Notes: generated from the letters alone by a model not told the origin. Positions 1 through 9,365 are shown, counted from the first letter of the stretch. The stretch: DNA of 64,000 nt from Clostridium sp. OF03-18AA (GCF_003478035.1 NZ_QUEP01000003.1:186001-250000), one strand, 5' to 3'. Numbers and translations are program-made.

Positions 1-369
1 CCACACGTCATTGATCTGTTTCCAGCCGTTTGTGTACGCCTTTCCGTTTGCTCCGAAATATCTCCATCCGCTTTCGTTCCAGCGGCTGTTGTTGATGTAC
101 TTCCATGTGTTTGTGATCATGACACCATTCTCATTTACATAATAGGTATCATCGATCAGGCTGTTTGTCTGCATCACTCCATTATAATCCATATAATACC
201 ATGCATCTTTGGAGCATACCCAGTCATTCCGAACGAGGCGTCCGTTGTTGTCATTGTAGTAATACCATTTTCCATTCTGCTGTGACCAGTCCGCAAAGGA
301 AGTCGTCGCCATTCCTGCGGTTAAAATCATCGCTGCAACTGCTGCACCTGCAAAATATCTCTTCTTCAT
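1..369 (-). CDS. Secreted cell-wall-binding repeat protein, N-terminal part (runs off the window)
   Basis: Only the first 123 codons are in the window. The protein begins MKKRYFAGAAVAAMILTAG, a short basic start plus hydrophobic stretch typical of a signal peptide, with likely cleavage after SFA near residue 27. The mature part at once shows aromatic/glycine repeats (NGKWYYYNDNNG, DAWYYMDYNGVM, TYYVNENGVM, SGWRYFGANGKAY), the pattern of choline-binding or glucan-binding-type cell-wall repeats. An AGGAGG-type ribosome site (375-382) lies just upstream. The domain that follows is outside the window, so its enzymatic role, if any, cannot be told. The secreted surface location is well supported; the ligand of the repeats is not determinable. 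Confidence 0.85.
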   Translation of the reverse strand, partial: MKKRYFAGAAVAAMILTAGMATTSFADWSQQNGKWYYYNDNNGRLVRNDWVCSKDAWYYMDYNGVMQTNSLIDDTYYVNENGVMITNTWKYINNSRWNESGWRYFGANGKAYTNGWKQINDVW

Positions 370-706
370 AGAAACCCTCCTCTTCTAAATATTTCCGTTT
401 CCGGAATATACTTTTTCACTTTCCCACCGGTTTCCTTTTCATCGTTCCCACGGTGGCTATTTGTTTTCGATATCTCCGTTAGATATCTTTCGTTTTTTGT
501 TTGTACTTGTATTATACAGAAAACTTCCTAAAAACTCTTCTCTTTTTCCTTACATTTCATTAAAAATATGACGCAAAAATGCGGCAAAAACAGGATTGCA
601 TTCCCATTTCTGCCGCATTTAAAATTTTCTTATGATTTGCCGCCGGACACTGCAGTTTCTCCCTATGTCTTACCGCAGCACTGAACGTATATCCGACATT
701 TTTATT
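370..706. other. Intergenic region with leader of the wall-binding gene and leuA terminator
   Basis: The gap has no credible gene. On the minus strand a TATAAT-like -10 (511-516) lies about 140 nt upstream of the wall-binding-protein start, with no convincing -35. The leader between them contains an inverted GATATC pair near 474-493. The leuA terminator lies at 577-620. Confidence 0.5.
577..620. terminator. Rho-independent terminator after leuA
   Basis: The arms ATGCGGCA (579-586) and TGCCGCAT (611-618) pair perfectly, with flanking A and T runs on both sides. It is placed to stop leuA transcription and could work in both directions. Confidence 0.75.
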
Positions 707-2380
707 TTACTCTGCATCTCCAAACAGACGGTTAACTGCACTGAAGATACCTCTTAAGGATGCTCTCGTGATGTTGGAGCTGATGCCGACACCGTATGTC
801 ACCTTTCCGGTCTTCTGATCCATCAGGTGGATATAGGAAGCCGCCTGTGCCCCGGAACCGGATGTCAGCGCATGCTCGCTGTAATCGAGAACCTTGATCG
901 AGATACCAAGCTCCTCCTCCAGTCCGCGTTTCACAGCATCGATCGGGCCGTTTCCGACACCTTCAAACTGTTTTGTCTCGCCGTGGTCAGAGTAGGTAAC
1001 AACAGCAACGGTTGTGAACTGGTCTCCGGACTCGAAATCTGTGATCTTACACTTGCGGAAGTGGTACGGTTCCTTGCGGTCGAGATACTCGATGCGGAAC
1101 TCTTCCATGATCTGATCCGGCGCAACCTCACCCTGCTTCTCTGCGATCTTCTGGATCACATCCGCGAACTCCTTGTGCATGCCGCGCGGAAGCTTGAATC
1201 CAAAGAAGCTGTCCATAACGAAAGCAACACCGCCCTTTCCGGACTGGCTGTTGATACGAACCACCGGCTCGTACTCTCTTCCGATATCGGACGGATCGAT
1301 AGGCAGATACGGAACCTGCCAGATCTCGCTCTTTCTTTCCATAAGCGCATGCATTCCCTTGTTGATAGCATCCTGATGGGAACCGGAGAATGCAGTAAAT
1401 ACCAGCTTTCCAGCGTACGGATGACGCGGATCGATATGCATCTTTGTGCAGCGCTCGTATACTTCCGCGATCTTCTTGATATCGCCGATCTCAAGCTCCG
1501 GATCGATTCCCTGAGAGAACATATTGTAGGCGATGGTCAGGATATCCACGTTGCCGGTACGCTCACCGTTTCCGAACAGGGTTCCCTCAACGCGGTCAGC
1601 GCCTGCAAGCATTGCAAGTTCTGCCGCAGCAACGCCTGTTCCGCGGTCATTATGCGGATGAACACTTAAAACGATGCTCTCGCGGTTCTCCAGATGTTTG
1701 CTCATCCACTCGATCTGGTCCGCAAACACGTTCGGTGTCGTCATCTCGACAGTGGACGGAAGGTTGATGATCATCTTATTGTCCGGTGTCGGTCCCCATG
1801 CTCTCTGGACCGCGTTGCAGATATCAAGCGCATAGTCCATCTCTGTTCCGGTAAAGCTCTCCGGGGAATACTCCAAGATCACTTTTCCGTCATAATCTTT
1901 CATGTACTTCTTTACCATATCGACACCATCGATTGCGATCTGCTTGATCTCCTCACGGTCCATATGGAATACAACATCACGCTGTAAGGTGGATGTAGAG
2001 TTGTAAATATGCACAACTGCCTTCGGGATTCCCTGAATGGACTCGAAGGTTCTCTTTAACAGGTGATCACGGCACTGGGTCAGAACCTGAACCGTCACAT
2101 CGTCCGGGATCAGCCTGCGTTCAACGAGCTGTCTTAAAAAGTCAAATTCGATCTGGGAAGCGGCCGGGAAACCGATCTCGATCTCCTTGAAGCCCATCTG
2201 CACCAGCATATTGAACATTTCGATCTTCTCTTCAACGACCATCGGCTCTACAAGTGCCTGATTGCCGTCGCGCAGATCCACGCTGCACCAGATCGGCGCT
2301 TTCTCGATCTCTTTATTCGGCCACTCCCGCTCCGGGTAATTCATGACCGGTACTCTCTGATATCTCTTATAATTCATCAT
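707..2380 (-). CDS. leuA: 2-isopropylmalate synthase (long LeuA form)
   Basis: Condenses acetyl-CoA with 2-oxoisovalerate, the first committed step of leucine synthesis, in the cytoplasm. The 557-residue length and the N-terminus (MNYPEREWPNKEIEKAPIW) fit the long form of the family. The TIM-barrel entry motif DLRDGNQAL is at about residues 36-44 and the metal-binding HPHND at about 241-245. The C-terminal part (about 430-557) is the LeuA dimer/regulatory domain (ALTSGSGAQAASYIHL), which in the family binds leucine for feedback inhibition. The start has a GGAGG eight bases upstream. No other leu gene is adjacent, so the rest of the pathway is encoded elsewhere. Confidence 0.95.
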   Translation of the reverse strand: MMNYKRYQRVPVMNYPEREWPNKEIEKAPIWCSVDLRDGNQALVEPMVVEEKIEMFNMLVQMGFKEIEIGFPAASQIEFDFLRQLVERRLIPDDVTVQVLTQCRDHLLKRTFESIQGIPKAVVHIYNSTSTLQRDVVFHMDREEIKQIAIDGVDMVKKYMKDYDGKVILEYSPESFTGTEMDYALDICNAVQRAWGPTPDNKMIINLPSTVEMTTPNVFADQIEWMSKHLENRESIVLSVHPHNDRGTGVAAAELAMLAGADRVEGTLFGNGERTGNVDILTIAYNMFSQGIDPELEIGDIKKIAEVYERCTKMHIDPRHPYAGKLVFTAFSGSHQDAINKGMHALMERKSEIWQVPYLPIDPSDIGREYEPVVRINSQSGKGGVAFVMDSFFGFKLPRGMHKEFADVIQKIAEKQGEVAPDQIMEEFRIEYLDRKEPYHFRKCKITDFESGDQFTTVAVVTYSDHGETKQFEGVGNGPIDAVKRGLEEELGISIKVLDYSEHALTSGSGAQAASYIHLMDQKTGKVTYGVGISSNITRASLRGIFSAVNRLFGDAE

Positions 2381-2737
2381 AGTTTCTTTCCTCCGCTTTT
2401 CTGATAAAAGTCATTTTCATCCCTGCATTTCATGAATTTTTGTAATCATGCAGTCTTTCCAGGCACTGCAGTTTCCCTCCAGCTTCATAGTCGCAGGCCA
2501 CGGAGTCGGTAAACCACGCTGTACTTCTCAATTATAAACAATGTTACGCTTTTAGGTCTAACCCCATTTTCATCAGTCCTTTTTTGTGAAATTCAATCGA
2601 CGGACGCATTTTCGACCATCCATTTCCGTTTTTTCATTATATCACTGTAAAAAAGGAATCGCAAGAATCTATGCCATAACATTTAGATATAGGAGATATG
2701 CAAATATTGCTGTTCACGCCTTGCACAAACAGTAACT

Positions 2738-2775
2738 GATTTTGCCGATGCTTCGCATTCCGAATCGGCAAAATC
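2738..2775. repeat. Dispersed 38-nt palindromic repeat, copy 1
   Basis: Arms GATTTTGCCGAT (2738-2749) and ATCGGCAAAATC (2764-2775) are perfect 12-bp complements around a 14-nt loop. The same 38 bases recur without a mismatch at 27157-27194, and both copies are followed within two bases by CTACCACCA. It lies just beyond the glmM terminator. Confidence 0.85.
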
Positions 2776-2794
2776 CACTACCACCATATGTAAA

Positions 2795-2824
2795 ATGAGG
2801 CAGCGAACTTCCTCACTGCCTCAT
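2795..2824 (-). terminator. glmM terminator
   Basis: Nine-bp perfect stem ATGAGGCAG/CTGCCTCAT followed on the minus strand by TTTAC, 26 bases past the glmM stop. Confidence 0.75.
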
Positions 2825-2849
2825 CGTTCATCTTTTATATTTCAAGCAA

Positions 2850-4208
2850 TCAGCTTTCTGACACATGCCCTTTTTTCTTCAGCACGTCGATCACCTGATC
2901 CACATATTTCTCACAGATCTCCGGTGTCTCCGCCTCGACCATCACGCGGATCAGCGGTTCAGTCCCGCTCTGGCGCAGAAGAAGTCTTCCGTCATTTCCG
3001 AGCGCTTCGTCAACGGCTTTTCCGGCTGCCTGTACATCCGGGTCGTTTAACGCCGCCGCTTTGTCTGCTACACGGACATTCTTTAAAAGCTGCGGAAGGA
3101 TCGTAACCTCAGAAGCAAGCTTTCCAAGTGTCTCCTTCTTCTCCAGCATGACTTCCATGATCTTTAAGGAAGTTAAGATACCGTCACCGGTCGTCGCATA
3201 CTTGCTGAAAATGATGTGTCCGGACTGCTCACCGCCGAGACAGTTTCCGGTCTTTGACATGTTCTCATACACATACTTGTCACCGACCGCTGTCTTCTCA
3301 TAGCCGATACCCTCGCGGTCCAGCGCTTTGTAGAGACCGAGGTTTGACATGACCGTCGTGACAATCTTGTTGTTGCGTAAAAGTCCCTGTTCCTTCATGT
3401 ACTTTCCACAGATGTAGAGGATCAAGTCGCCGTCCACGACATTTCCGTTCTCATCCACCGCCAGGCAGCGGTCTGCGTCACCATCGTATGCAAATCCGAC
3501 ATCCAGGCCTTTTTCCTTCACGAATTTCTGAAGATTTCCGATATGCGTGGATCCACAGTCGCGGTTGATGTTGAGGCCGTCCGGCTGGTCGTTGATCACA
3601 TAAGTGTCTGCACCGAGAGCGTCAAATACGCTCTTCGCAACGGAGGAAGCGCTTCCGTTGGAGCAGTCGAGACCGACCTTTTTGCCCTTAAAAGATCTTG
3701 TCGCGATGGAAATCAGGTAGCCGATATAACGATTTCTTCCTGCCGCGAAATCCTGGGTTCTTCCGATATTTTCTCTCTTAGCGAGCGGAATTTCTTCCAT
3801 CTCACCGTCTAAGTACTTCTCGATCTCCTCGATGACGCTCTCCTCGAGCTTTTCACCGTTTCCGTTCATGACCTTGATGCCATTGTCATAGTACGGGTTA
3901 TGGCTGGCAGAGATCATGATCCCGCAGTCGAAATCTTCCGTGCGGATCACATGGGACACGCTCGGAGTTGTCGTCACATGTAAGAGATAAGTGTCCGCTC
4001 CGGACGCTGTGAGTCCCGCTGCCAGGGAATACTCAAACATATAGCTGGAACGTCTTGTATCTTTTCCGATCACGACTCTGCAGCGGTCTCCCTTTGCCTG
4101 TTTTCCGTAATACCATCCAAGAAATCTTCCGACTTTATATGCATGCTCCACGGTCAGATTTACGTTCGCCTCTCCGCGGAAGCCGTCGGTGCCAAAATAT
4201 TTTCCCAT
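2850..4208 (-). CDS. glmM: Phosphoglucosamine mutase
   Basis: Interconverts glucosamine-6-phosphate and glucosamine-1-phosphate, on the route to UDP-GlcNAc for peptidoglycan. The start GKYFGTDGFRG is typical of GlmM. The phosphoserine loop ISASHNPYYDNGIK places the catalytic serine at residue 102, as in characterised GlmM. The metal-binding loop AYDGDADRC and the C-terminal phosphate-binding loop RQSGTEPLIRVMVE are present. Length (452) is normal. It lies downstream of the dTDP-rhamnose genes on the same strand but is separated by about 270 bp with hairpins, so co-transcription is uncertain. A GGAGG lies upstream of the start. Confidence 0.96.
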   Translation of the reverse strand: MGKYFGTDGFRGEANVNLTVEHAYKVGRFLGWYYGKQAKGDRCRVVIGKDTRRSSYMFEYSLAAGLTASGADTYLLHVTTTPSVSHVIRTEDFDCGIMISASHNPYYDNGIKVMNGNGEKLEESVIEEIEKYLDGEMEEIPLAKRENIGRTQDFAAGRNRYIGYLISIATRSFKGKKVGLDCSNGSASSVAKSVFDALGADTYVINDQPDGLNINRDCGSTHIGNLQKFVKEKGLDVGFAYDGDADRCLAVDENGNVVDGDLILYICGKYMKEQGLLRNNKIVTTVMSNLGLYKALDREGIGYEKTAVGDKYVYENMSKTGNCLGGEQSGHIIFSKYATTGDGILTSLKIMEVMLEKKETLGKLASEVTILPQLLKNVRVADKAAALNDPDVQAAGKAVDEALGNDGRLLLRQSGTEPLIRVMVEAETPEICEKYVDQVIDVLKKKGHVSES

Positions 4209-4232
4209 TCCTCAATCCTCCATGACCCGCGA

Positions 4233-4287
4233 ACCTTATAGAGAACCGGATATTGCCGTTGTCTGATATCCCGGTTCTCTATAAGGT
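4233..4287. repeat. Perfect 17-bp inverted repeat upstream of glmM
   Basis: ACCTTATAGAGAACCGG (4233-4249) pairs perfectly with 4271-4287 across a 21-nt loop, ending 25 bases before the glmM start. No U-run follows on the minus strand, so it is not an ordinary terminator. It could be an mRNA leader structure or the remnant of a small mobile repeat. Confidence 0.75.
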
Positions 4288-4372
4288 CCGCAGTTTTCTA
4301 TCTATATACAGATTATTCTACTGAGAGCAAAAAGTCTTTTGCTTTTCTGATGTTTTATTTCTCAGATAAGCA

Positions 4373-4402
4373 GGCTGCCGAAAATATATCATCGCCGGCA
4401 GC
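4373..4402. repeat. GGCTGCCG hairpin between rfbD and glmM
   Basis: GGCTGCCG pairs with CGGCAGCC around an AT-rich loop. On the plus strand a short CTTTTA follows; on the minus strand no U-tract. It may act as a weak terminator or processing hairpin after rfbD. Confidence 0.45.
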
Positions 4403-4427
4403 CATATGCCTTTTATAGGCAACAACC

Positions 4428-4467
4428 TGTTACAGTGCGTGGGCATGGAGTGCCGTGTACTGTAACA
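4428..4467. repeat. TGTTACAG palindrome just after rfbD
   Basis: TGTTACAG (4428-4435) pairs with CTGTAACA (4460-4467), with a GC-rich internal segment. It resembles the hairpin at 27115-27154 and belongs to the GTAAC-type dispersed palindromes. Confidence 0.6.
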
Positions 4468-4479
4468 AAACGGCAGTTC

Positions 4480-5328
4480 CTACCAAGTAATTTCCTTCAG
4501 ATATCTTGCAACGGCATCCTTCCACTCCGGAAGACGCTCAAAGCCGTTCTCTGTGAGTTTTTCCTTGCTCATACGGCTATTCATCGGGCGTTTTGCCTTT
4601 GCAGCCGGGTACTCATCGGAGTGGACCGGTGTCACCTTGACATCCATTCCTGCTGCACGGAAGATCTCGCAGGCGAACTCATACCAGGAGCAGAGTCCTT
4701 CATTTGTCGCATGGTATCTGCCGTATTTGTCCGTCTGGATCATATCCACGAGAAGTCTTGCGAGGTCGTAAGTGTAGGTCGGGGAACCGATCTGATCGTC
4801 AACGACCGAAGCAGCTCCGCGCTCTTTTCCGATCCGGAGCATGGTCTTAATGAAGTTCTTTCCGTTTACGCCGAATACCCAGGCGATACGGACGGTAAAG
4901 AATTTCTCTACCAGCTCCTCGACTGCAAGCTCTCCCTCATATTTGGACTGTCCATAGACATTCAGTGGATGTCTCTCGTCATCCGGCTCCCACGGGCGGG
5001 TTCCCTGTCCGTCGAATACATAGTCCGTGCTGATGTACATCATCTTGATGCCGAGTTTTTTGCAGACTTCCGCGATGTTTCTCGTTCCGCCTGCGTTGAC
5101 TTTCATGCACACGTCCACATTGTCCTCAGCCGCATCGACAGCAGTGTAAGCTGCGCAGTGGATCACTGCATCGACATTGGCCTCCGTGATCACGCGGTCA
5201 CATGCCTCTTTATCGGTGATATCCATCTCAGCGAGGTCCACTCCGATCGGAGTGATCCCGCGTTTTTCCATCTCGTTTACTACGTCATGACCAAGCTGGC
5301 CTTTTACGCCTGTCACTAAAACTCTCAT
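4480..5328 (-). CDS. rfbD: dTDP-4-dehydrorhamnose reductase
   Basis: Last step of dTDP-L-rhamnose synthesis: NAD(P)H reduction of dTDP-4-keto-L-rhamnose. An N-terminal Rossmann motif (VTGVKGQLGHDV), the SDR catalytic region (ISTDYVFDG then YGQSKYEGE, Tyr-x-x-x-Lys) and the family sequence IGSPTYTYDLARLL are present. Length (282) is normal. It follows rfbB by 73 bp on the same strand in the order rfbA-rfbB-rfbD. A GGA ribosome site precedes the ATG. Rhamnose would go to a cell-surface polysaccharide. Confidence 0.94.
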   Translation of the reverse strand: MRVLVTGVKGQLGHDVVNEMEKRGITPIGVDLAEMDITDKEACDRVITEANVDAVIHCAAYTAVDAAEDNVDVCMKVNAGGTRNIAEVCKKLGIKMMYISTDYVFDGQGTRPWEPDDERHPLNVYGQSKYEGELAVEELVEKFFTVRIAWVFGVNGKNFIKTMLRIGKERGAASVVDDQIGSPTYTYDLARLLVDMIQTDKYGRYHATNEGLCSWYEFACEIFRAAGMDVKVTPVHSDEYPAAKAKRPMNSRMSKEKLTENGFERLPEWKDAVARYLKEITW

Positions 5329-5401
5329 ATCTGTCTGTTCCTTTCGTAAAAAATCAGCCCTGCCCCAGAATCCTCGGTGCAGGGCTGATTTATGATCTTA
5401 C

Positions 5402-6439
5402 TTACTTTAAATCTTTTCCAAGACGGTCGCCGTACATGTTGTCGAAGTAGTTGCTGTACTCTCCGCTTAAGATATGCTTCCACCAGTCCTCGTTGTCCAG
5501 ATACCACTGGATCGTCTGCTGAATACCGGTATCAAAGTTGTATTTCGGCTTCCAGCCAAGCTCTGTCTCAAGCTTTGTCGGATCGATCGCATAACGTCTG
5601 TCATGACCCGGACGGTCTGTTACGAACTTGATCAGGCTCTCCGGCTTATTTAATGCCTTTAAGATCGTCTTGACAACCTCAAGGTTTGTGCGCTCGTTGT
5701 GTCCGCCGACGTTGTATACTTCACCGACACGGCCCTTGTGGATGATCAGGTCGATCGCCTCGCAGTGGTCGGAAACGTGGAGCCAGTCACGGACATTCTC
5801 GCCTGTTCCGTATACCGGAAGTGCCTCATCAGCAAGAGCGCGGCTGATCATCAGCGGGATCAGCTTCTCCGGGAAGTGGTACGGACCATAGTTGTTGGAG
5901 CAGCGGGAGATCGTCACCGGAAGTCCGTATGTTCTGTGGTAAGCGAGAACAAAGAGGTCTGCACTTGCCTTGGAGGAAGAATACGGGCTGGATGTGTGGA
6001 GCGGTGTCTCCTCTGTGAAGAAGAGATCCGGGCGGTCAAGCGGAAGGTCTCCGTAAACCTCATCGGTGGAAACCTGGTGGTAACGCTTGATTCCGTAGGT
6101 GCGGCATGCGTCAAGCAGCGTTGTGGTTCCCATAACGTTTGTGCGTACAAAGCTCTCCGGATCTACAACGGAACGGTCTACATGGCTCTCCGCTGCGAAG
6201 TTTACGACGATATCCGGTTTCTCTTTCTCGAAGAGGTCGAATACGAATTTACGGTCTGCGATATCACCCTTTACGAACTTGTAGTTCGGCTTGTTCTCGA
6301 CCGGTTTTAATGTCTCAAGGTTTCCGGCATATGTTAAGAGATCGAGGTTTACGATCTGGTACTCCGGGTATTTGTTTACCATATGGTGGATGAAGTTGCC
6401 GCCGATAAATCCGGCGCCGCCTGTTACGATGATTTTCAT
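5402..6439 (-). CDS. rfbB: dTDP-glucose 4,6-dehydratase
   Basis: Converts dTDP-glucose to dTDP-4-keto-6-deoxyglucose with bound NAD. Visible motifs are the Rossmann GGAGFIGGNF at residues 7-16, the active-site STDEVYGDL with TDE, and the YSSSKASAD Tyr-x-x-x-Lys pair. Length (345) is normal and AAGGAG precedes the ATG. It is the middle gene of the rhamnose set; the 160-bp gap to rfbA has a GAACATGA/TCATGTTC inverted pair but no strong terminator. Confidence 0.95.
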   Translation of the reverse strand: MKIIVTGGAGFIGGNFIHHMVNKYPEYQIVNLDLLTYAGNLETLKPVENKPNYKFVKGDIADRKFVFDLFEKEKPDIVVNFAAESHVDRSVVDPESFVRTNVMGTTTLLDACRTYGIKRYHQVSTDEVYGDLPLDRPDLFFTEETPLHTSSPYSSSKASADLFVLAYHRTYGLPVTISRCSNNYGPYHFPEKLIPLMISRALADEALPVYGTGENVRDWLHVSDHCEAIDLIIHKGRVGEVYNVGGHNERTNLEVVKTILKALNKPESLIKFVTDRPGHDRRYAIDPTKLETELGWKPKYNFDTGIQQTIQWYLDNEDWWKHILSGEYSNYFDNMYGDRLGKDLK

Positions 6440-6601
6440 GTGTTTATTTCTCCTTCATGAACATGATTCTGACTGCAAAATTTCCATACAGGAATATACT
6501 CAGCTCATGTTCCATCCTTTCCTGTATCAGTTCAGAAGCTTCCACTCAAACGCTTTGTGTTTGGATGTAAGTGTGCTGAAATCCTGCTGTTTCTTTTCAC
6601 T

Positions 6602-7504
6602 TTACTTATCTGCGTGTCCCGGCAGTTTGTCGATATATTTTCCGTCGATAACATCCTTTAAGTACTGGCCATACTGGTTCTTCTTGTAGATCTCGTATGC
6701 GGCCATAACCTCTTCCTTGGAGATCCAGCCGTTTGTGTAGGCAATCTCTTCCAGGCACGCGATCTTTCTGTGCTGGTGGGTCTCGATGGTCTTGACGAAG
6801 TTTGTGGCCTCAACTAAGGACTCGTGGGTACCGGTATCCAGCCATGTGAAGCCCTGACCTAAGAGTGTTACATCAAGCTCACCGTTCTCAAGGTAGATCC
6901 GGTTCAGGTCTGTGATCTCAAGTTCGCCTCTTGCGGATGGTTTTAAGTTCTTTGCGTACTCCACAACGCGGTTGTCGTAGAAATAAAGACCGGTTACGCA
7001 GTAGTTGGACTTCGGCTTCTCCGGCTTCTCCTCGATAGAGATCGCCTTTCCTGTCTCGTCGAACTCAACGATACCGAAACGCTCCGGATCATCTACATAG
7101 TAGCCAAATACGGTTGCGCCTTTCTCCTTCTCTGCGGCTGCGCGGAGACGCTTCTTTAAGCCCTGTCCGTGGAAGATATTATCTCCTAAGATCATCGCAA
7201 CAGAGTCACCATTGATGAATTTTTCACCGATGATGAACGCCTGGGCAAGTCCGTCCGGGCTCGGCTGTACGGCGTAGGATAAGTTCACGCCGAACTGCTT
7301 TCCGTCACCTAACAGTGCCTCGAATCTCGGGGTATCGTCCGGTGTGGAGATGATGAGGATATCTCTGATTCCTGCGTTCATCAGCACGGATAACGGATAA
7401 TAGATCATTGGTTTATCATAAATTGGTAAAAGCTGTTTGGAAGTTACCTTCGTGAGCGGATACAGTCTTGTGCCGCTTCCGCCGGCAAGTATGATTCCTT
7501 TCAT
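6602..7504 (-). CDS. rfbA: Glucose-1-phosphate thymidylyltransferase
   Basis: Makes dTDP-glucose from dTTP and glucose-1-phosphate, the entry step to dTDP-rhamnose. The N-terminal nucleotidyltransferase signature [16 protein letters not shown] is at residues 3-18, followed by [16 protein letters not shown] and the catalytic-region LGDNIFHG. I chose the ATG at 7504 because AAAGGAG lies just before it and family members start MKGIILAGG; an in-frame upstream ATG at 7522 is possible but has no site. First gene of the rfb set, with a -10-like TATAAT at 7558-7563 on the minus strand. Confidence 0.95.
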   Translation of the reverse strand: MKGIILAGGSGTRLYPLTKVTSKQLLPIYDKPMIYYPLSVLMNAGIRDILIISTPDDTPRFEALLGDGKQFGVNLSYAVQPSPDGLAQAFIIGEKFINGDSVAMILGDNIFHGQGLKKRLRAAAEKEKGATVFGYYVDDPERFGIVEFDETGKAISIEEKPEKPKSNYCVTGLYFYDNRVVEYAKNLKPSARGELEITDLNRIYLENGELDVTLLGQGFTWLDTGTHESLVEATNFVKTIETHQHRKIACLEEIAYTNGWISKEEVMAAYEIYKKNQYGQYLKDVIDGKYIDKLPGHADK

Positions 7505-8014
7505 ATGCTCTCCTTTTCTCATCTGTTTTTGGGCACACTACGCCCTATACTAGGGACATTATAGCATAAGTGACTTATATTTTAAAGGGACTTCCTCTTA
7601 TAAATCTCTTAAAAACAGGAAGATTTTTGTTAGTTTTTACAAAATGATGTGCTTTGGAGCCCGCCGAGAGTCCTCCATGCTCCCGCTAACATATTGTCAG
7701 TCCGCCCTGTGTCCACATTTTTCACCAGAAAACCGCCCACTTTTCCATGTTTTCGCTCTCCACCTTGTATTTTACACGCTGTACCCAAAATGCTGGACAC
7801 TTTTCCTGATCATGCGATGTATTTTCTTCTTACATACATTGCTCCGTCTGCTGAACAGTCACAATATTTTCCCCATCTTCCGCTTAAAAATCAGAACTTT
7901 TCCTAATTGCATAACTTAAAAAAATATGTTAAAACGTGTATTATATTTTTTCTTTACATGGAAAGATCTCCATGTTCTGCAATTTCATTTATTTTCAGGA
8001 GGATGTATCTACAT
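7505..8014. other. Divergent rfbA/MATE intergenic region
   Basis: The region near rfbA has a minus-strand -10 (TATAAT, 7558-7563) with a weak TTTAAA -35 at 17 bp. The AT-rich stretch 7900-7955 probably carries the MATE-gene promoter (TATTAT near 7939). Between 7640 and 7900 I see no convincing gene, repeat or RNA on either strand. Confidence 0.4.
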
Positions 8015-9352
8015 ATGAATAACCGTCTTTTCAGCCGAAAAGACCTGGTGCGCCTGATCATCCCGCTGATCGTAGATCAGTTTCTTCAGGTTGCCGTGGG
8101 ACTTTCCGACTCGATCATGGTGGCGCGTGTCGGGGAAGCTGCCGTCTCCGGAGTTTCCTTAGTCGACACGGTCATGCTGCTCATCATCAATATCTTCACG
8201 GCTCTCGCCACCGGCGGCGCCGTCATCGCCGGCCAGTATCTCGGCAGAAAAGATCCGAAAACCGGATGTGAGGCAACTGCCCAGCTCTTCAACTTTACGT
8301 TCCTGTTCTCGATCTTCATCATGATCCTTGGATACCTCGGGCAGAACGTGATCCTGTACCATGTCTTCGGAAAGATCGAACCGGAAGTCATGAAGGACAG
8401 CCGCACGTATCTTCTGATCGTTCTCGCCTCGATCCCGATGATCGCCATGTACAATGCCGGAGCCGCAATCTTCCGTGCAATGGGAAACTCCAACATCGCG
8501 ATGAAGACTTCGCTTCTCATGAACTCTATCAACGTGTTCGGAAACGCGCTCCTGATCTTCGGATTTCACCGCGGCGTTGAGGGCGTTGCGATCCCGACGG
8601 TCGTATCCCGCGGCGTGGCGTGCGTAGTAATTCTTGTCCTGTTAAATAACCAGGAACATGCGCTCCACATCCTGCACCCGTATCCGTTTAAGATCAAATG
8701 GGATGTGCTGAAAAAAATCCTCTATATCGGGATCCCGAACGGTCTGGAAAACAGTATGTTCCAGCTCGGAAAGATCGCCGTGCTGAGTCTTGTCTCCGGT
8801 CTCGGAACTGCATCACTCGCGGCAAACGCAGTCAGCAACAATATCGCAAACTTCGCGATCCTGCCGGGAATGTCCTTCGGATTCGCACTCCTCACGGTCT
8901 GCGCCCAGTGCGTCGGCGCCGGCGATTTTGAGCAGGTGAAGTACTATACCAAACATATGATGCGCGTCGAGTATCTGTGCCTGATCGCGTCCAACCTGAT
9001 CGTGATCCTTTCCCTGCCGTTCATCCTTTCGATCTACAACCTCTCCGATGAGGCTGCAATGTACACAAATGACATCATCCTGTACCATGCCGCCTGCGTT
9101 GTGACGATCTGGCCGCTGTCCTTCACACTGCCGAACACACTGCGCGCCGCGGCCGATGTGAAAGTGACCATGGTCCTCTCCATCATCTCCATGTGGGTGT
9201 TCCGGTTCGGTTTCAGCTATCTGCTGACTATGGAGTTTCATATGGGAATCTTCGGTGTCTGGATTGCGATGACGATCGACTGGCTCGTGCGCGGGATCTT
9301 CTTTGTCTGCCGGTATAAGAGCGGGCGGTGGCAGAAAATCATTTTCTCGTAA
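8015..9352 (+). CDS. MATE-family multidrug/toxin exporter
   Basis: Integral membrane antiporter of the MATE superfamily, expected to expel cationic drugs or metabolites using Na+ or H+. The 445-residue protein has about twelve hydrophobic segments and the MATE-like N-terminal RLIIPLIVDQFLQVAVGLSDSI, then the half-repeat IPNGLENSMFQLGKIAVLS around residue 240. The start at 8015 was chosen because an AGGAGG (7997-8002) precedes it at workable spacing; the longer frame from 7907 adds a stretch without family character. It is monocistronic and ends at a strong bidirectional terminator shared with prfA. Substrate cannot be told. Confidence 0.88.
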   Translation: MNNRLFSRKDLVRLIIPLIVDQFLQVAVGLSDSIMVARVGEAAVSGVSLVDTVMLLIINIFTALATGGAVIAGQYLGRKDPKTGCEATAQLFNFTFLFSIFIMILGYLGQNVILYHVFGKIEPEVMKDSRTYLLIVLASIPMIAMYNAGAAIFRAMGNSNIAMKTSLLMNSINVFGNALLIFGFHRGVEGVAIPTVVSRGVACVVILVLLNNQEHALHILHPYPFKIKWDVLKKILYIGIPNGLENSMFQLGKIAVLSLVSGLGTASLAANAVSNNIANFAILPGMSFGFALLTVCAQCVGAGDFEQVKYYTKHMMRVEYLCLIASNLIVILSLPFILSIYNLSDEAAMYTNDIILYHAACVVTIWPLSFTLPNTLRAAADVKVTMVLSIISMWVFRFGFSYLLTMEFHMGIFGVWIAMTIDWLVRGIFFVCRYKSGRWQKIIFS

Positions 9353-9365
9353 AAAATAACAAGTA

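Larger units (their letters stand above)
2381..2849. other. leuA leader and promoter region plus repeat and glmM terminator
   Basis: On the minus strand a good -10 (TATAAT, 2531-2536) lies about 150 nt upstream of leuA, giving a moderately long leader with a short GCAGT/ACTGC hairpin near 2450-2475. No T-box consensus was found. The rest holds a dispersed palindrome (2738-2775) and the glmM terminator. Confidence 0.45.

Noticed and set aside
827..1669. 280-codon plus-strand ORF inside leuA
   Set aside because: Antisense shadow of a clear, full-length leuA; the translation has no family character.
2398..2470. Short cysteine-containing ORF in the leuA leader
   Set aside because: No ribosome-binding site and no recognisable family.
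2544..2573. Nine-codon leader peptide (two Leu codons) upstream of leuA as an attenuator
   Set aside because: The best -10 (2531-2536) lies downstream of it, so it is probably not in the leuA transcript, and two leucines are few for attenuation.
2381..2700. T-box leader of leuA
   Set aside because: No AGGGTGG-type T-box sequence or antiterminator could be found.
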